A stretch of 64,000 nucleotides of DNA from an uncultured Pelagimonas sp. (GCA_947497905.1 CANMIH010000002.1:434001-498000), one strand, 5' to 3'; positions 25,327-34,623 are shown, counted from the first letter of the stretch. The notes: generated by a model not told the origin, from the sequence alone. Numbers and translations are program-made.

Positions 25327-25884
25327 TTAATCCGCTTCTAGAAAGGTCACCCATGTGTCGCTGTAGCGTTTGTGGTCCAGCAAGCTAAACCCCTCGGGGG
25401 CATCTTGCGCGGCGCTTTCTTCCCAGACAATCAAGGCCTCTGGGGCAATCCATCCCCCCGACCGTGCGGCCTCCAGCGCTTTTTCTCCCAACGCTTTGCC
25501 ATAAGGCGGATCAAGGAACACAAGACCGCACGGCGCCTCTGCGGCGGGGAGGCGGGTGGCATTGCTTGAGATCAGCTTGGCCCGGTCTCGGCAGTCCAGG
25601 GTTTTGATGTTTTCGCGGATCAAGCGCCCTGCGACACGGCCATCGTCGACCAAGGTCACATGCGCGGCACCGCGAGACAGGGCCTCAAGCCCCAAAGCGC
25701 CGGTACCGGCAAACAGGTCCAGCACGCGGTGATCTTCTATAGGGTCCCCAAATCGGCCGCCGTTCAACGTGTTGAACAGGCTTTCGCGCACGCGGTCGGT
25801 GGTCGGGCGCAGATGCGCGCCCGGATCGCCTTTGCCAACGGCCGCCAGCCGCCGTCCACGAAATTCGCCGGCTACAATTCTCAC
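25327..25884 (-). CDS. rsmD: 16S rRNA (guanine(966)-N(2))-methyltransferase RsmD
   Basis: SAM-dependent methyltransferase modifying G966 of 16S rRNA in the assembled 30S subunit. Its 185 residues are typical. It starts MRIVAGEFRGRRL; the SAM site is LDLFAGTGALGLEALSRGA (about residues 55-73) and the catalytic motif is LVFLDPPYGK near residue 121. Its start overlaps the stop of the FAD oxidoreductase gene by 4 bases, so the two are coupled. RsmD in other genomes commonly sits next to unrelated genes. Confidence 0.95.
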   Translation of the reverse strand: MRIVAGEFRGRRLAAVGKGDPGAHLRPTTDRVRESLFNTLNGGRFGDPIEDHRVLDLFAGTGALGLEALSRGAAHVTLVDDGRVAGRLIRENIKTLDCRDRAKLISSNATRLPAAEAPCGLVFLDPPYGKALGEKALEAARSGGWIAPEALIVWEESAAQDAPEGFSLLDHKRYSDTWVTFLEAD

Positions 25885-27086
25885 GCTTTCAACAGAGCCT
25901 TGAGCTCGGTCTCGGGGTTCTCGACGGCCTCGGGGGCGGGGGATTTCCCGGCTTCGATCAAACGTTTGCCAACCATATAGGCGCGGCCATCGTTCATGGC
26001 ATCCAGCGCAAGCAGGGTCTCACCGGCATAGTACCAATGCGACCGGGCAGACCCGGTGTCGCGCACAACAACGCGGTCGAAGCCGGTGTTCAGCCCAGCA
26101 ATCTGCAGTTTTACATCGTATTGATCCGACCAGAACCAGGGTTTGATCTCATAGCTGCGATCAGCGCCCATAATGTTGTCGGCCACAAGTTCGCCCATAT
26201 CGATGGCATTGCCCACGCTTTCCAGACGCATCTGGCCGTCAGCTCCGGGGAAGGAGGCACAGTCTCCGGCGGCCCAGATGGCCTCATCCGATGTGCGGCC
26301 CTGTGCATCGACCTTGATGCCGTTGTCGATGTCGAGACCTGCGGTCTCAGCGATCTTTGAGGCCGGGGCAATGCCCACACCGACAATCACGAAGTCCACA
26401 TCCAGCGTGCTGCCATCGGTCAATTCGGCGCCGCTGACATGGCCCTCACCCGTCAATTTGACCAGACCACAGCCTTCGCGCAGATCGACCCCATGTGATT
26501 GATGCAGCGCGCGGAAATAGTCAGAGGTGGCAGGGGAGGCAACACGCTGCAGGATACGCTCGGCCGCTTCTACCAAGGTGACGTTCAGGCCCAGCTTGGA
26601 GGCGACCGCAGCCGCTTCGAGCCCGATATAACCACCGCCAACGATCAAAACGCGTTTGCCCTCTTGGCACAGCGGTTCCATGGCGTCGGCATCGGCCAGC
26701 GTGCGCACAACAAGGACACCGTCCAGATCACCGCCGATAGAGGCCGGAAGGTGGCGTGGGTCCGACCCCGTGCACAGCGCCAGGTGGTCGTAGGGCACAG
26801 CTTCGTCACCCACGTGAACAACCTTGGCCGCCCGATCAATGGTTTCAACACGGGACCCGAGCTTCAAGGTCACATTGTTTTCCGCATACCAGGCTTCGGG
26901 GCGCAGAAACATGCGTTCAAGCGCCATATCTCCAAGAAGATATCCTTTGGACAGGGGAGGGCGCTGATAGGGCGGTACAGCTTCTTCACCGATCAGGGTG
27001 ATGCCGCCCTCAAACCCTTTGGACCGCAGTCGCGCCACCAGAGATGCCGCTGCCTGCCCGGCGCCAATCACAACCACGTTTGTCAT
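25881..27086 (-). CDS. FAD-dependent ferredoxin/rubredoxin reductase family oxidoreductase
   Basis: A 401-residue NAD(P)H-dependent flavoprotein of the ferredoxin/rubredoxin-reductase type. Two dinucleotide folds are visible: FAD-binding VVVIGAGQAAASL (residues 3-15) and NAD-binding VLIVGGGYIGLEAAAVASKLG (about residues 145-165), plus WAAGDCASF near residue 275 and a C-terminal reductase domain. It would pass electrons to a 2Fe-2S ferredoxin or rubredoxin for an oxygenase. Whether it serves the AlkB enzyme at 1.9-3.0 kb is speculative. It is divergent from a peroxiredoxin gene 77 bases away. Confidence 0.88.
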   Translation of the reverse strand: MTNVVVIGAGQAAASLVARLRSKGFEGGITLIGEEAVPPYQRPPLSKGYLLGDMALERMFLRPEAWYAENNVTLKLGSRVETIDRAAKVVHVGDEAVPYDHLALCTGSDPRHLPASIGGDLDGVLVVRTLADADAMEPLCQEGKRVLIVGGGYIGLEAAAVASKLGLNVTLVEAAERILQRVASPATSDYFRALHQSHGVDLREGCGLVKLTGEGHVSGAELTDGSTLDVDFVIVGVGIAPASKIAETAGLDIDNGIKVDAQGRTSDEAIWAAGDCASFPGADGQMRLESVGNAIDMGELVADNIMGADRSYEIKPWFWSDQYDVKLQIAGLNTGFDRVVVRDTGSARSHWYYAGETLLALDAMNDGRAYMVGKRLIEAGKSPAPEAVENPETELKALLKA

Positions 27087-27163
27087 GCGTCCCCCGCTTT
27101 CCTTTTGCTGCGGGCACACTATCGTTGCGGCGACAGGGAACGCAATCAAAGGAACGACATAGA

Positions 27164-27652
27164 ATGACGATTTCAGTCGGAGACACACTGCCCGCCGCCA
27201 GCCTGCTTCAGATGGGTGCCGAAGGTCCCGCCGCCGTTGATCTGGCCGCGCGTGTCAAAGGCCGCAAGGTGGTGATTTTCGCTTTGCCCGGTGCCTATAC
27301 CGGCACCTGCACCACGGCGCATGTGCCCAGCTTCATGCGCACCAAAGACCAGTTCGCCGCAAAAGGTGTGGATGAGATCATCTGTATTTCGGTCAATGAT
27401 CCTTTTGTTATGCAGGCTTGGGGGGAATCGACAGGTGCCACTGAGGCAGGCCTGACTTTCCTCGCCGATGGTGATGCGAGCTTTACCAAAGCCATGGGCA
27501 TGGATTTTAGCGCCCCTCCCGTGGGGCTGATCGACCGATCCAAACGGTATGCTCTGATGGCAGAAGATGGGGTGGTCAAAGTTTTGCAGGCGGAAGAAAA
27601 CCCCGGTGTCTGCGAAACCTCGGGCGGCGAGGCCCTGCTTGAGGCGATCTAA
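27164..27652 (+). CDS. Peroxiredoxin (Prx5/AhpE-like)
   Basis: A 162-residue thiol peroxidase reducing H2O2 and organic hydroperoxides. It starts MTISVGDTLPAA; the peroxidatic cysteine is C49 in PGAYTGTCTTAHVPSF, the Prx5-type context, and a second cysteine sits near the end (ENPGVCETSGG). The start at 27164 is chosen over upstream in-frame codons because the family begins there. It is divergent from the FAD oxidoreductase, so shared redox control is possible. Confidence 0.93.
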   Translation: MTISVGDTLPAASLLQMGAEGPAAVDLAARVKGRKVVIFALPGAYTGTCTTAHVPSFMRTKDQFAAKGVDEIICISVNDPFVMQAWGESTGATEAGLTFLADGDASFTKAMGMDFSAPPVGLIDRSKRYALMAEDGVVKVLQAEENPGVCETSGGEALLEAI

Positions 27653-27662
27653 GTGACACGAT

Positions 27663-27688
27663 TGGGCCCGCTCCTTGCGGCGGGCCCA
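27663..27688 (+). terminator. Hairpin after the peroxiredoxin gene
   Basis: TGGGCCCGC (27663-27671) pairs with GCGGGCCCA (27680-27688), a perfect 9-bp stem. Only GCCTTTG follows, so it is a weak intrinsic terminator. Confidence 0.5.
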
Positions 27689-27814
27689 GCCTTTGAACGG
27701 ATCTGCCTTCATGGGCGCAAATTTCGGGCCAATTTGGGAGCCTGATTCCCCCTTAGATCAGTTGTCGGGTGTCCCGCTGCGGCGCAAAGCTTTCTCTTCC
27801 CTTCCCCAGCATGT

Positions 27815-27835
27815 TTGGTAATCTTTCCCGACCAA
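27815..27835 (+). promoter_or_regulatory. Candidate GntR-type operator
   Basis: TTGGT (27815-27819) and ACCAA (27831-27835) flank an 11-base spacer just upstream of the gntR start. FadR-subfamily sites usually use TGGT/ACCA half-sites with a 3-base spacer, so the wide spacing lowers confidence. Confidence 0.3.
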
Positions 27836-27851
27836 TCACCACGGGGGCCTT

Positions 27852-28622
27852 ATGCCGTTCACGCCGGTCAAACCTGAAAAACTGTCAACTGCTGTCGTCG
27901 ATCAGATCGAACTTCTGATCCTGCGCGGGATCTTGCGTCCGGGCGAACGACTGCCCTCAGAGCGAGAGCTGTCTGAGCGGCTTGGGGTGTCCCGCCCCAG
28001 TCTGCGCGAAGCGGTGGCGGAACTGCAGGATCGCGGTCTTCTGGAAAGCCGCGCTGGCGCAGGGATCTTTGTCACCGAAATTCTGGGCTCTGCCTTTTCC
28101 GAGGCCCTGATCACCCTGTTCGCCAGCCACGATGAGGCGGTGTTTGATTATCTGTCATTTCGTCGGGATATGGAGGGGCTCGCTGCTGAGCGTGCGGCCA
28201 CCTATGGCTCTGAAACCGATCTGAGGGTCATTCAAGAAATTTTCGACAAGATGTGCGCGGCCCATACCAAGCGCAACCCATCGGACGAAGCGCATCTGGA
28301 TGCGGATTTCCATCTGGCGATCATCGAAGCAAGCCACAATGTCATCATGCTGCATATGATGCGCTCGATGTATCAGCTGCTGCGCGAAGGGGTGTTCTAC
28401 AATCGGACAATCATGTTCCGCCAGCGCACCACGCGGGATTCCCTGTTAGAGCAGCACCGCGCGATCAATGATGCGCTGCAGGCCCGTGATCCGGCGCGGG
28501 CGCGGGCCGCCGTTGAGGCGCATCTGACCTATGTGGAAACCGCCTTGTTCGACAATCGCAAAGCTGAACAGAACGAAGCCATCGCCAAACAGCGGCTTCA
28601 ACGTGAGATTGGCAAGACTTAA
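27852..28622 (+). CDS. GntR/FadR subfamily transcriptional regulator
   Basis: A 256-residue regulator with an N-terminal winged helix (GILRPGERLPSERELSERLG and GVSRPSLREAVAELQDRGLL, about residues 26-66) and an all-helical FCD effector domain carrying metal-ligand-like D and H residues (DADFHLAIIEAS, later HRAINDAL and AHLTYVE). This subfamily typically controls organic-acid metabolism. No target operon is adjacent: the next gene is amt on the opposite strand beyond a shared terminator. A TTGGT/ACCAA dyad lies upstream. Confidence 0.9.
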   Translation: MPFTPVKPEKLSTAVVDQIELLILRGILRPGERLPSERELSERLGVSRPSLREAVAELQDRGLLESRAGAGIFVTEILGSAFSEALITLFASHDEAVFDYLSFRRDMEGLAAERAATYGSETDLRVIQEIFDKMCAAHTKRNPSDEAHLDADFHLAIIEASHNVIMLHMMRSMYQLLREGVFYNRTIMFRQRTTRDSLLEQHRAINDALQARDPARARAAVEAHLTYVETALFDNRKAEQNEAIAKQRLQREIGKT

Positions 28623-28646
28623 ATGCTTTGAGCGTCTCACGCGCAC

Positions 28647-28686
28647 AAAACAGGCCCGAGGGGATCCCCGGGCCTGTTTTAGTTTT
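28647..28686. terminator. Bidirectional terminator between gntR and amt
   Basis: AAAACAGGCCCG (28647-28658) and CGGGCCTGTTTT (28669-28680) make a 12-bp stem with A and T tracts on both sides, so it can stop both convergent transcripts. Confidence 0.85.
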
Positions 28687-28700
28687 AACGCGGGTCGCGG

Positions 28701-30059
28701 TTAGCCTTTCGAGAACTCTGGGTAGGCTTCCATGCCCAGCTCAGCCATGTCCAAACCGTTGATCTCATCCTCTTCTTCAACCCGGATACCGGTGGTGGCT
28801 TTGAGGATGTACCAGACGATGCCTGAGGCCACGAAGGTAAAGACACCGATGGCGAGAATGCCCATGGCCTGCACACCGAACTGCTGCATCACGGTGCGGG
28901 ATACACCTTCGCTGATCTCGGTCTGGGTGTTCACGGCGACAATCAAGGTGCCCCAGATGCCTGCCACGAGGTGAACAGGGATCGCACCCACCACATCGTC
29001 GATTTTCAGCTTGTCGAGCAGAGGTACGGTGAAGACCACAATCAGACCACCCACAGCACCGATCCAGACTGCGTCAAACACCGACGGGGCCAGAGGTTCA
29101 GCGGTGATCGACACCAGACCGGCCAAAGCGCCGTTCAGGATCATGGTGAGGTCAGGCTTTTTGTACATGAACTGGGTCAGCAGCAGGGCAACAACAGCCC
29201 CGGCCGAGGCGGCCATGTTGGTGTTGACGAAGATTCGCGATACGTCGGTCACATCACCCACAGTGCCCATGGCGAGCTGCGAACCACCGTTGAAACCAAA
29301 CCAGCCCAGCCACAGGATAAACGTTCCCAAAGTGGCAAGGGCAAGGTTCGAGCCGGGCATAGGCACAGTGCGACCATCTTTGTATTTGCCGATACGCGGG
29401 CCAAGGATCAGAGCGCCTGCCAGAGCCGCAAAGCCACCGGCCGCGTGTACGAGGGTCGAGCCTGCGAAGTCAGAGAAACCCGCCTCCGACAACCAGCCGC
29501 CGCCCCACTGCCACGAGGCTTCGATTGGATAGATAATACCAGTCAGCACAACCACAAAGATCAGGAACGGCCAGAGTTTGACCCGTTCGGCCATGGTGCC
29601 CGACACAATGGATGCCGTTGCCGCGCAGAACATCAACTGGAAGAAAAAGTCCGAACCTGCGGAAGCATAGTCCAGCGACGCCGCATCTGCGCCAAGCCCC
29701 ACTGGCTCTAGCGAAGCGACCGCAAAGAAGGGCCCCAGCCAGCCTTCGATCAGCCAGTCGCCGGGATACATGATGCCATAGCCCACCAGCCAGTACATGA
29801 TCGCTGCAATGGAAAAGAGCGCGATGTTTTTGGTCAGTTGCATGGTGACGTTTTTCGAACGCACCAGACCGGCTTCGAGCATGGCAAAGCCTGCTGCCAT
29901 CCAGAACACCAGAAAGCCGCCAATCAGGAACAGCAGAGTGGTGAAGATATAGGGGTTGATGTCGGGGGCGGCGGCCGCCTCTTGGGCGAAGGCCGGAGTT
30001 GCAAGCGCCGCAAAGGCCCCCAGAGCTGCAAGTGTTTTGATCGGTGTCATCTGTTTCAT
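28701..30059 (-). CDS. amt: Ammonium transporter Amt
   Basis: Inner-membrane ammonium channel of about 452 residues with a signal peptide (ending ATPAFAQE) and eleven hydrophobic helices. Family pieces include LIGGFLVFWMAAGFAMLEAG at the start of the channel, TLVHAAGGFAALAGALILGPR with a conserved pore histidine, and the later pore histidine in PVHLVAGIWGTL. It lies 21 bases downstream of glnK, the usual glnK-amt operon in which the PII protein blocks the channel when nitrogen is plentiful. Two ATGs (30059 and 30050) are possible starts. Confidence 0.95.
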   Translation of the reverse strand: MKQMTPIKTLAALGAFAALATPAFAQEAAAAPDINPYIFTTLLFLIGGFLVFWMAAGFAMLEAGLVRSKNVTMQLTKNIALFSIAAIMYWLVGYGIMYPGDWLIEGWLGPFFAVASLEPVGLGADAASLDYASAGSDFFFQLMFCAATASIVSGTMAERVKLWPFLIFVVVLTGIIYPIEASWQWGGGWLSEAGFSDFAGSTLVHAAGGFAALAGALILGPRIGKYKDGRTVPMPGSNLALATLGTFILWLGWFGFNGGSQLAMGTVGDVTDVSRIFVNTNMAASAGAVVALLLTQFMYKKPDLTMILNGALAGLVSITAEPLAPSVFDAVWIGAVGGLIVVFTVPLLDKLKIDDVVGAIPVHLVAGIWGTLIVAVNTQTEISEGVSRTVMQQFGVQAMGILAIGVFTFVASGIVWYILKATTGIRVEEEDEINGLDMAELGMEAYPEFSKG

Positions 30060-30080
30060 TTCCCTCTCGATCCGGACGCG

Positions 30081-30419
30081 TTACAGCGCGTCGGCATCGG
30101 TTTCCCCGGTGCGCACCCGCACCGCCTGTTCCACATCCAGCACAAAGACTTTGCCGTCGCCGATTTTGCCGGTTTTTGCGGTGGTCTTGATGGTCTCAAC
30201 CACCTGCTCTGCCATCCCGGCCGAGACCACGAGCTCGAGCTTGATCTTGGGTACGAAATTCACCGCGTATTCCGCACCGCGATAGATTTCGGTGTGCCCG
30301 GATTGCGAGCCAAACCCTTTGATTTCTGTGACCATCATGCCGCGCACGCCGATCGAGGTCAGAGCTTCGCGCACCTCTTCAAGCTTGAACGGTTTGATCG
30401 TTGCAATGATCAGTTTCAC
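30081..30419 (-). CDS. glnK: Nitrogen regulatory protein P-II (GlnK type)
   Basis: Trimeric PII signal protein, 112 residues, sensing 2-oxoglutarate and ATP/ADP and controlling the Amt channel encoded next. The T-loop is intact with the uridylylation site Y51 in GHTEIYRGAEY, and the Walker-like B-loop is KTGKIGDGKVFV. The start is a GTG at 30419 preceded by AAGGGGAACAA; the upstream in-frame extension is not PII-like. The 268 bases to the divergent PBP gene probably hold the nitrogen-controlled promoter, but no clear sigma-54 box was found. Confidence 0.95.
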   Translation of the reverse strand: MKLIIATIKPFKLEEVREALTSIGVRGMMVTEIKGFGSQSGHTEIYRGAEYAVNFVPKIKLELVVSAGMAEQVVETIKTTAKTGKIGDGKVFVLDVEQAVRVRTGETDADAL

Positions 30420-30687
30420 CTTGTTCCCCTTTGTGAATTGCGCCGGCCGGGAGGAGCAGGCCAGTGCGCTTTGCACCTGCAGAAAAACCCGGCAGCTGCC
30501 GCGCAATGAAGCTTTTCGAGGGGGAAAGAGGCGCGAGAATCTGCGTTCGCGCACAAAAAACGCGCAAATTAACTTGATTGCTCATTTATTGAACGGAAGA
30601 AATACGCCGATAGCGATTTGAACAGGTCAACATTCCTGATGGAACCGGTTAAAATCGGCGCAAAAGCACACTCAGGCGGGCAGATTT

Positions 30688-32856
30688 ATGAGTACTTCAG
30701 GACGCAAACCGGGGCGACTCGTTGCCGATAAGCGCTATAGCAAGGCCGCAAGCACCGGTGCAAAACCCAGTAAGAAAAAGCCAGCTTCGCGTAAACCCAA
30801 ACGCAAACCCACACGGCGTCGTAACCCGATTGTGGCGTTCATTCTGGGGATCTTCCGATTTTTCTGGCGCCTGATCTGGCGGGTGACGGTCTTTGCTACT
30901 CTGGTGGTTGCCCTGATCCTCGGCACCGCTGTCTATATGCAACGTGCTGCCTTGCCCGATCTCTCCGCGCTTTTGGATGGCCGCGCACGCGGGTCGGTGA
31001 CCATGCTGGACCGCGACGGGCGGGTTTTTGCCCTGCGTGGGGATCAGTTCGGCGGCGTGGTCAGCGCGACGAGTGTGTCTCCGCACCTGAAGAACGCCGT
31101 TGTCGCTACCGAGGACAAACGGTTCTATGGCCACTTCGGCATCAGCCCGCGCGGTGTGGCCAGCGCGGTGCGCATCAACCTGAGTGAAGGGCGCGGTCCT
31201 CTGTCTGGCCACGGCGGGTCAACCATCACCCAGCAGACCGCAAAGCTTTTGTGTCTGGGTGTCGAATTTGACCCGACCCAGTGGGACAGTGAACAGGATT
31301 ATGTGGCCGATTGCCGACGGTCCTCGATGGGACGCAAGATCAAAGAGGCGATCTTTGCTCTGGCGATGGAGACCAAATACAGCAAAGACGAGATCCTCTC
31401 GATCTATCTCAACCGCGCCTATATGGGTGGCGGGGCCTATGGGGCCGAAGCCGCCGCGCAACGGTACTTTGGGAAACCGGCCTCAGCGCTGAACCCCTCT
31501 GAGGCGGCGATGATCGCAGGTCTGTTGACCGCGCCGACCCGTCTTGCGCCCACGGCAAATCTGAAACGCAGCCATGATCGCGCCGCCACCGTACTGCGTC
31601 TGATGAATGATCAGGGGCTTTTGGACGATAAGAACACCACCTTCTATCAGCAAAATCCGGCGCAGCTGTCGAAAGGGTCAAAATCGCTGGGCGGCGGGTA
31701 TTTCGCCGATTGGGTCATGCGGTCGGGACCAGAGTTCTTTACCCGCGACACCACCGAAGACGTTGAGATCCGCACCACACTGGACCCGCGCATCCAGCAA
31801 GCCACCGCAGATGCGGTCAATCAGGTGTTTGAAACCAAAGTGCGCAAAGGCTCTAAGGCGCAGGTTGCCGTGGTGGTCATGTCCGCCGATGGCGCCGTGC
31901 GCGCCATGGTTGGCGGACGCGATACCGATGCCTCAGGTCTGTTCAATCGTGCCACACAGGCCGTGCGCCAGACCGGTTCTGCCTTCAAACCCTTTGTCTA
32001 TGCCACCGCGCTTGAGCTGGGCTATGGTCCGCTCGATGCGGTGACGGATGAACCCTATTGTCTGGATATCCCCGGATCAGGGCGCTGGTGCCCGGAGAAC
32101 TACACCCGGAACTATAAGGGCCGGGTGACGTTGGTCGATGCGCTGAAACAGTCGCTGAACATCCCGGCGGTGAAAGTGTCCGAGGCCGTGGGGCGGCCTC
32201 TGGTCATGCGGGTGGCGCGGGACTTTGGTATTCCCCGAGATCTCAAAGACACCCCGTCGTTGGCGCTGGGGGCCTCTGAGGCGACCTTGCTGGAAATGAC
32301 CGGCGCCTATGCCGGTATTCTAAACGGTGGCTCGTCGGTGACACCCTATGGTCTCGTGGAACTGTCGCTGCGTGGTGACGACACGCCCTTGATGGGGGCC
32401 GGGGGCGGTATCGGGGAACGGGTGATCCAGACCAAAGCCGCGCAGGAACTTGTCTGGATGATGGAAAAGGTGGTGACAGAGGGCACCGGGCGCCGCGCGC
32501 TTCTGGCGGATGGGCGTCCTGCGGCGGGTAAAACCGGCACCAGCCAAGAGGCGCGGGATGCTTGGTTTGTGGGCTTCACCGCCGATTATGTCACAGGCGT
32601 CTGGATGGGCTATGATGACAACACACCTCTGAGCGGTGTGACGGGTGGCGGATTGCCAACCGAGATCTGGAACGAGGTGATGACCCGGGTGCATGAGGGC
32701 ATGCCGATCAAACCGCTGCCCGCACGCGCCCCGCAGCCCGTGGCTCCGCCTGCGCCAGCCGCGCCGCAACCGCGCAATCAACCCGAAGACGTGATCAAAG
32801 ATGTCGCCGAAGATGTTCTTCAGCAGGTGCTGCGCGACATTTTCAACGGCAACTAA
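30688..32856 (+). CDS. PBP1A-type bifunctional penicillin-binding protein
   Basis: A 722-residue class A PBP that polymerises and cross-links peptidoglycan at the inner membrane. It has a very basic cytoplasmic tail (residues 1-46), a transmembrane helix (about 66-84), a GT51 glycosyltransferase domain with catalytic E142 in ATEDKRFYGHFG and GGSTITQQTAK, and a transpeptidase domain with S431-x-x-K434 (GSAFKPF), SLN at 489-491 and KTGTS near 614. The C-terminus is proline- and alanine-rich and ends in a helix. Four cysteines are present. It stands alone. Confidence 0.92.
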   Translation: MSTSGRKPGRLVADKRYSKAASTGAKPSKKKPASRKPKRKPTRRRNPIVAFILGIFRFFWRLIWRVTVFATLVVALILGTAVYMQRAALPDLSALLDGRARGSVTMLDRDGRVFALRGDQFGGVVSATSVSPHLKNAVVATEDKRFYGHFGISPRGVASAVRINLSEGRGPLSGHGGSTITQQTAKLLCLGVEFDPTQWDSEQDYVADCRRSSMGRKIKEAIFALAMETKYSKDEILSIYLNRAYMGGGAYGAEAAAQRYFGKPASALNPSEAAMIAGLLTAPTRLAPTANLKRSHDRAATVLRLMNDQGLLDDKNTTFYQQNPAQLSKGSKSLGGGYFADWVMRSGPEFFTRDTTEDVEIRTTLDPRIQQATADAVNQVFETKVRKGSKAQVAVVVMSADGAVRAMVGGRDTDASGLFNRATQAVRQTGSAFKPFVYATALELGYGPLDAVTDEPYCLDIPGSGRWCPENYTRNYKGRVTLVDALKQSLNIPAVKVSEAVGRPLVMRVARDFGIPRDLKDTPSLALGASEATLLEMTGAYAGILNGGSSVTPYGLVELSLRGDDTPLMGAGGGIGERVIQTKAAQELVWMMEKVVTEGTGRRALLADGRPAAGKTGTSQEARDAWFVGFTADYVTGVWMGYDDNTPLSGVTGGGLPTEIWNEVMTRVHEGMPIKPLPARAPQPVAPPAPAAPQPRNQPEDVIKDVAEDVLQQVLRDIFNGN

Positions 32857-32892
32857 CCTGTGTTTGGGGGCCATTGCGCCCCCAATCTTGTC

Positions 32893-33048
32893 TTAGGCTT
32901 CGGACAGAGGACGCACGGAATTCTGTTCGCGCAGCACCTGCCAGCGCCCGTCTTCAAAACGCCACTCAATGTTGCACAGCAACAGCATCTCTTCGCCGTT
33001 CATGCCATTCGGCCCATGTGTTCCCCACCCGCGCAGGGTTTGAGCCAC
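32893..33048 (-). other. Short open frame, possibly a gene remnant
   Basis: In the 275-base gap between the PBP gene and mlaC, the minus strand encodes up to 51 residues from a GTG at 33048. It has a protein-like composition (GTHGPNGMNGEEMLLLCNIE, then WRFEDGRWQVLREQNS). It has no recognisable family and no good start. It may be the C-terminal relic of a lost gene or a real small protein. Confidence 0.3.
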
Positions 33049-33131
33049 ACGAGCTGAGCGATGATCTTGGGTTTAGGGCAGGGATGGTGCTGCACGGTGA
33101 TGAGACCACCCGCAGCACCTGAGAGGTGACG

Positions 33132-33728
33132 TTACCCCGCCTTTTTCAGATCGTTGATCATGGCGTTGATGTCGCCACGGCGTTTGTCCAGCATGGCGCC
33201 AATTTCAGTCCGTTCGGTCAGAAGCAGATTCACGCCTTCGATATACATGTTGAAGAACAGATCCTTGCCTGAGCGATCCGAGACATGGAACGACACTTCA
33301 AACGGCGACTGGCCACGCAGCTTTGCCAGCGTGGTCACGGCGTAGTAGTTTTTAACCTTCTTGACCTTGGTTACTTCAAGCTGACCACCGATAAACTCGC
33401 GAAACCGTTTGCCGTATTTACGGGAAATGTAACCAGTGAACGCGGCGGTAAAGGCCTTTTTCTGCGCAGCTGTCGCACGGCGACCATCAGAGCCCATTGC
33501 ATAGGCCGCGACATATGACAGGTCGGCATAGCGGCGGAAAATCTGCTCAAATTCGCGGATCATGCGCGCTTCGGACTTGCCGGAATCGATCACTTTGTTG
33601 ATGGCGCCAACAAGCCCGTCCACCAGCTTGCGCGCCTGACCTTCGTTCAACGCCCAGGCCGTAGCGGGGGTTGTGGCCAATGCCAGGGCACCAAGGCCAA
33701 AGCTTCTGCGTGTCATACCAAGACGCAT
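33132..33728 (-). CDS. mlaC: MlaC/Ttg2D-family phospholipid-binding protein
   Basis: A 198-residue periplasmic shuttle of the Mla lipid-transport system, moving phospholipid between the outer-membrane MlaA and the inner-membrane MlaFEDB complex. A Tat-like signal (MTRRSFGLGALALATTPATA) leads into a mature domain with FRRYADLSYVAAYAMGSDGR and FTGYISRKYGKRFREFIGG, typical of MlaC. It starts 2 bases from the mlaA stop with GAAGGA upstream; an ATG at 33728 is preferred over the TTG at 33734. No mlaFED genes are in the window. Confidence 0.88.
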   Translation of the reverse strand: MRLGMTRRSFGLGALALATTPATAWALNEGQARKLVDGLVGAINKVIDSGKSEARMIREFEQIFRRYADLSYVAAYAMGSDGRRATAAQKKAFTAAFTGYISRKYGKRFREFIGGQLEVTKVKKVKNYYAVTTLAKLRGQSPFEVSFHVSDRSGKDLFFNMYIEGVNLLLTERTEIGAMLDKRRGDINAMINDLKKAG

Positions 33729-33730
33729 CG

Positions 33731-34477
33731 TCAAAATCCTTCTGTGTCGAGCGCAAGCGGATCAATCTCTTCGCCCGGTGCTTCTTCTCCCAACTCATGT
33801 CGGCGGTTTTGGAGATAAATCAACCTTAGCTGGGCATAGGAATCCGCACTTTCGTACAAAATTGGATCGATCACATCGGCATATCGGCCCCGATCACCAA
33901 TCTGGTCGGCCACTTTGGCGACGGTTCCAATGTGGCTTGCGGGTTTTTCAAGGACTGATCCCAAGGGGTTAAACGCCAGATCCACAACGGTGCCGACCGC
34001 ATCACGTTCATTTGACGGCCCAAGCACCGGCAAAACCACATAGCCACCTTCTTTTGCACCCCAGCTTGCCAGTGTGTCGCCAAACCCGGTGGAATCCTCG
34101 GGTAGGCCAAAGTCGGTTGCGGGATCAAGAATACCCCCAAGCCCCAGCGTGGCGTTCAGGGCAAAGCGCACAAGGTTATAGGTCGCATCCCCCGGACGGC
34201 CCTGCAGCAGGTGGTTTACCGCCGATCCGGGAATCGACAGGGTCGCGGCCATATTGCTGACCCCGGCCTGAACGGGTTCGGGAACCGCGCTGACATAACC
34301 CTTGCCCGCGGGGCGCAGTAGAGCTTTGTCCACGGTTGCGTTAAAGGCATGCACCTTGCGGTTGCGGGCCTCATAGGGGTCATACACCCCATCCGGCGCG
34401 TCGCCGGGGCCAGGCACGCTGCACCCTGCCATCACTGCTAAAGCGGCCACAGCAAAGATCATTTTGTACGCGCGCAT
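33731..34477 (-). CDS. mlaA: MlaA/VacJ outer-membrane lipoprotein
   Basis: A 248-residue lipoprotein with a lipobox ending VMAG-C19, which anchors it to the outer membrane. Family motifs are YDPYEARNRKVHAFNATVDK after the signal and ALNATLGLGGILDPATDFGL, then DTLASWGAKEGGYVVLPVLG. It removes mislocalised phospholipid from the outer leaflet and passes it to MlaC, encoded immediately downstream (TGA near the mlaC ATG). The start at 34477 follows GGAAGG. Confidence 0.92.
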   Translation of the reverse strand: MRAYKMIFAVAALAVMAGCSVPGPGDAPDGVYDPYEARNRKVHAFNATVDKALLRPAGKGYVSAVPEPVQAGVSNMAATLSIPGSAVNHLLQGRPGDATYNLVRFALNATLGLGGILDPATDFGLPEDSTGFGDTLASWGAKEGGYVVLPVLGPSNERDAVGTVVDLAFNPLGSVLEKPASHIGTVAKVADQIGDRGRYADVIDPILYESADSYAQLRLIYLQNRRHELGEEAPGEEIDPLALDTEGF

Positions 34478-34525
34478 CGCGAGATACCTTCCGTTATCCA
34501 TTATTCTTCTATAAGCGACCTGCTG

Positions 34526-34553
34526 TAAGTATCAGGATATGGTACTGTACTTA
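34526..34553. repeat. Inverted repeat TAAGTA/TACTTA in the mlaA-T1SS gap
   Basis: TAAGTA (34526-34531) and TACTTA (34548-34553) are separated by 16 bases in an AT-rich stretch, shortly upstream of the mlaA start on that strand. The arms are short, so significance is uncertain. Confidence 0.3.
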
Positions 34554-34623
34554 TAGCTGTAGAAGGTTACTTAATTGCATTTGTTCAGACACCCAATGGT
34601 GTCCCCGCTATTCCCGCACGCTG

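Noticed and set aside
30420-30687. Possible sigma-54 promoter or NtrC sites upstream of glnK
   Set aside because: GCGC-rich inverted fragments occur, but no convincing TGGCAC-N5-TTGC box was found on the minus strand.
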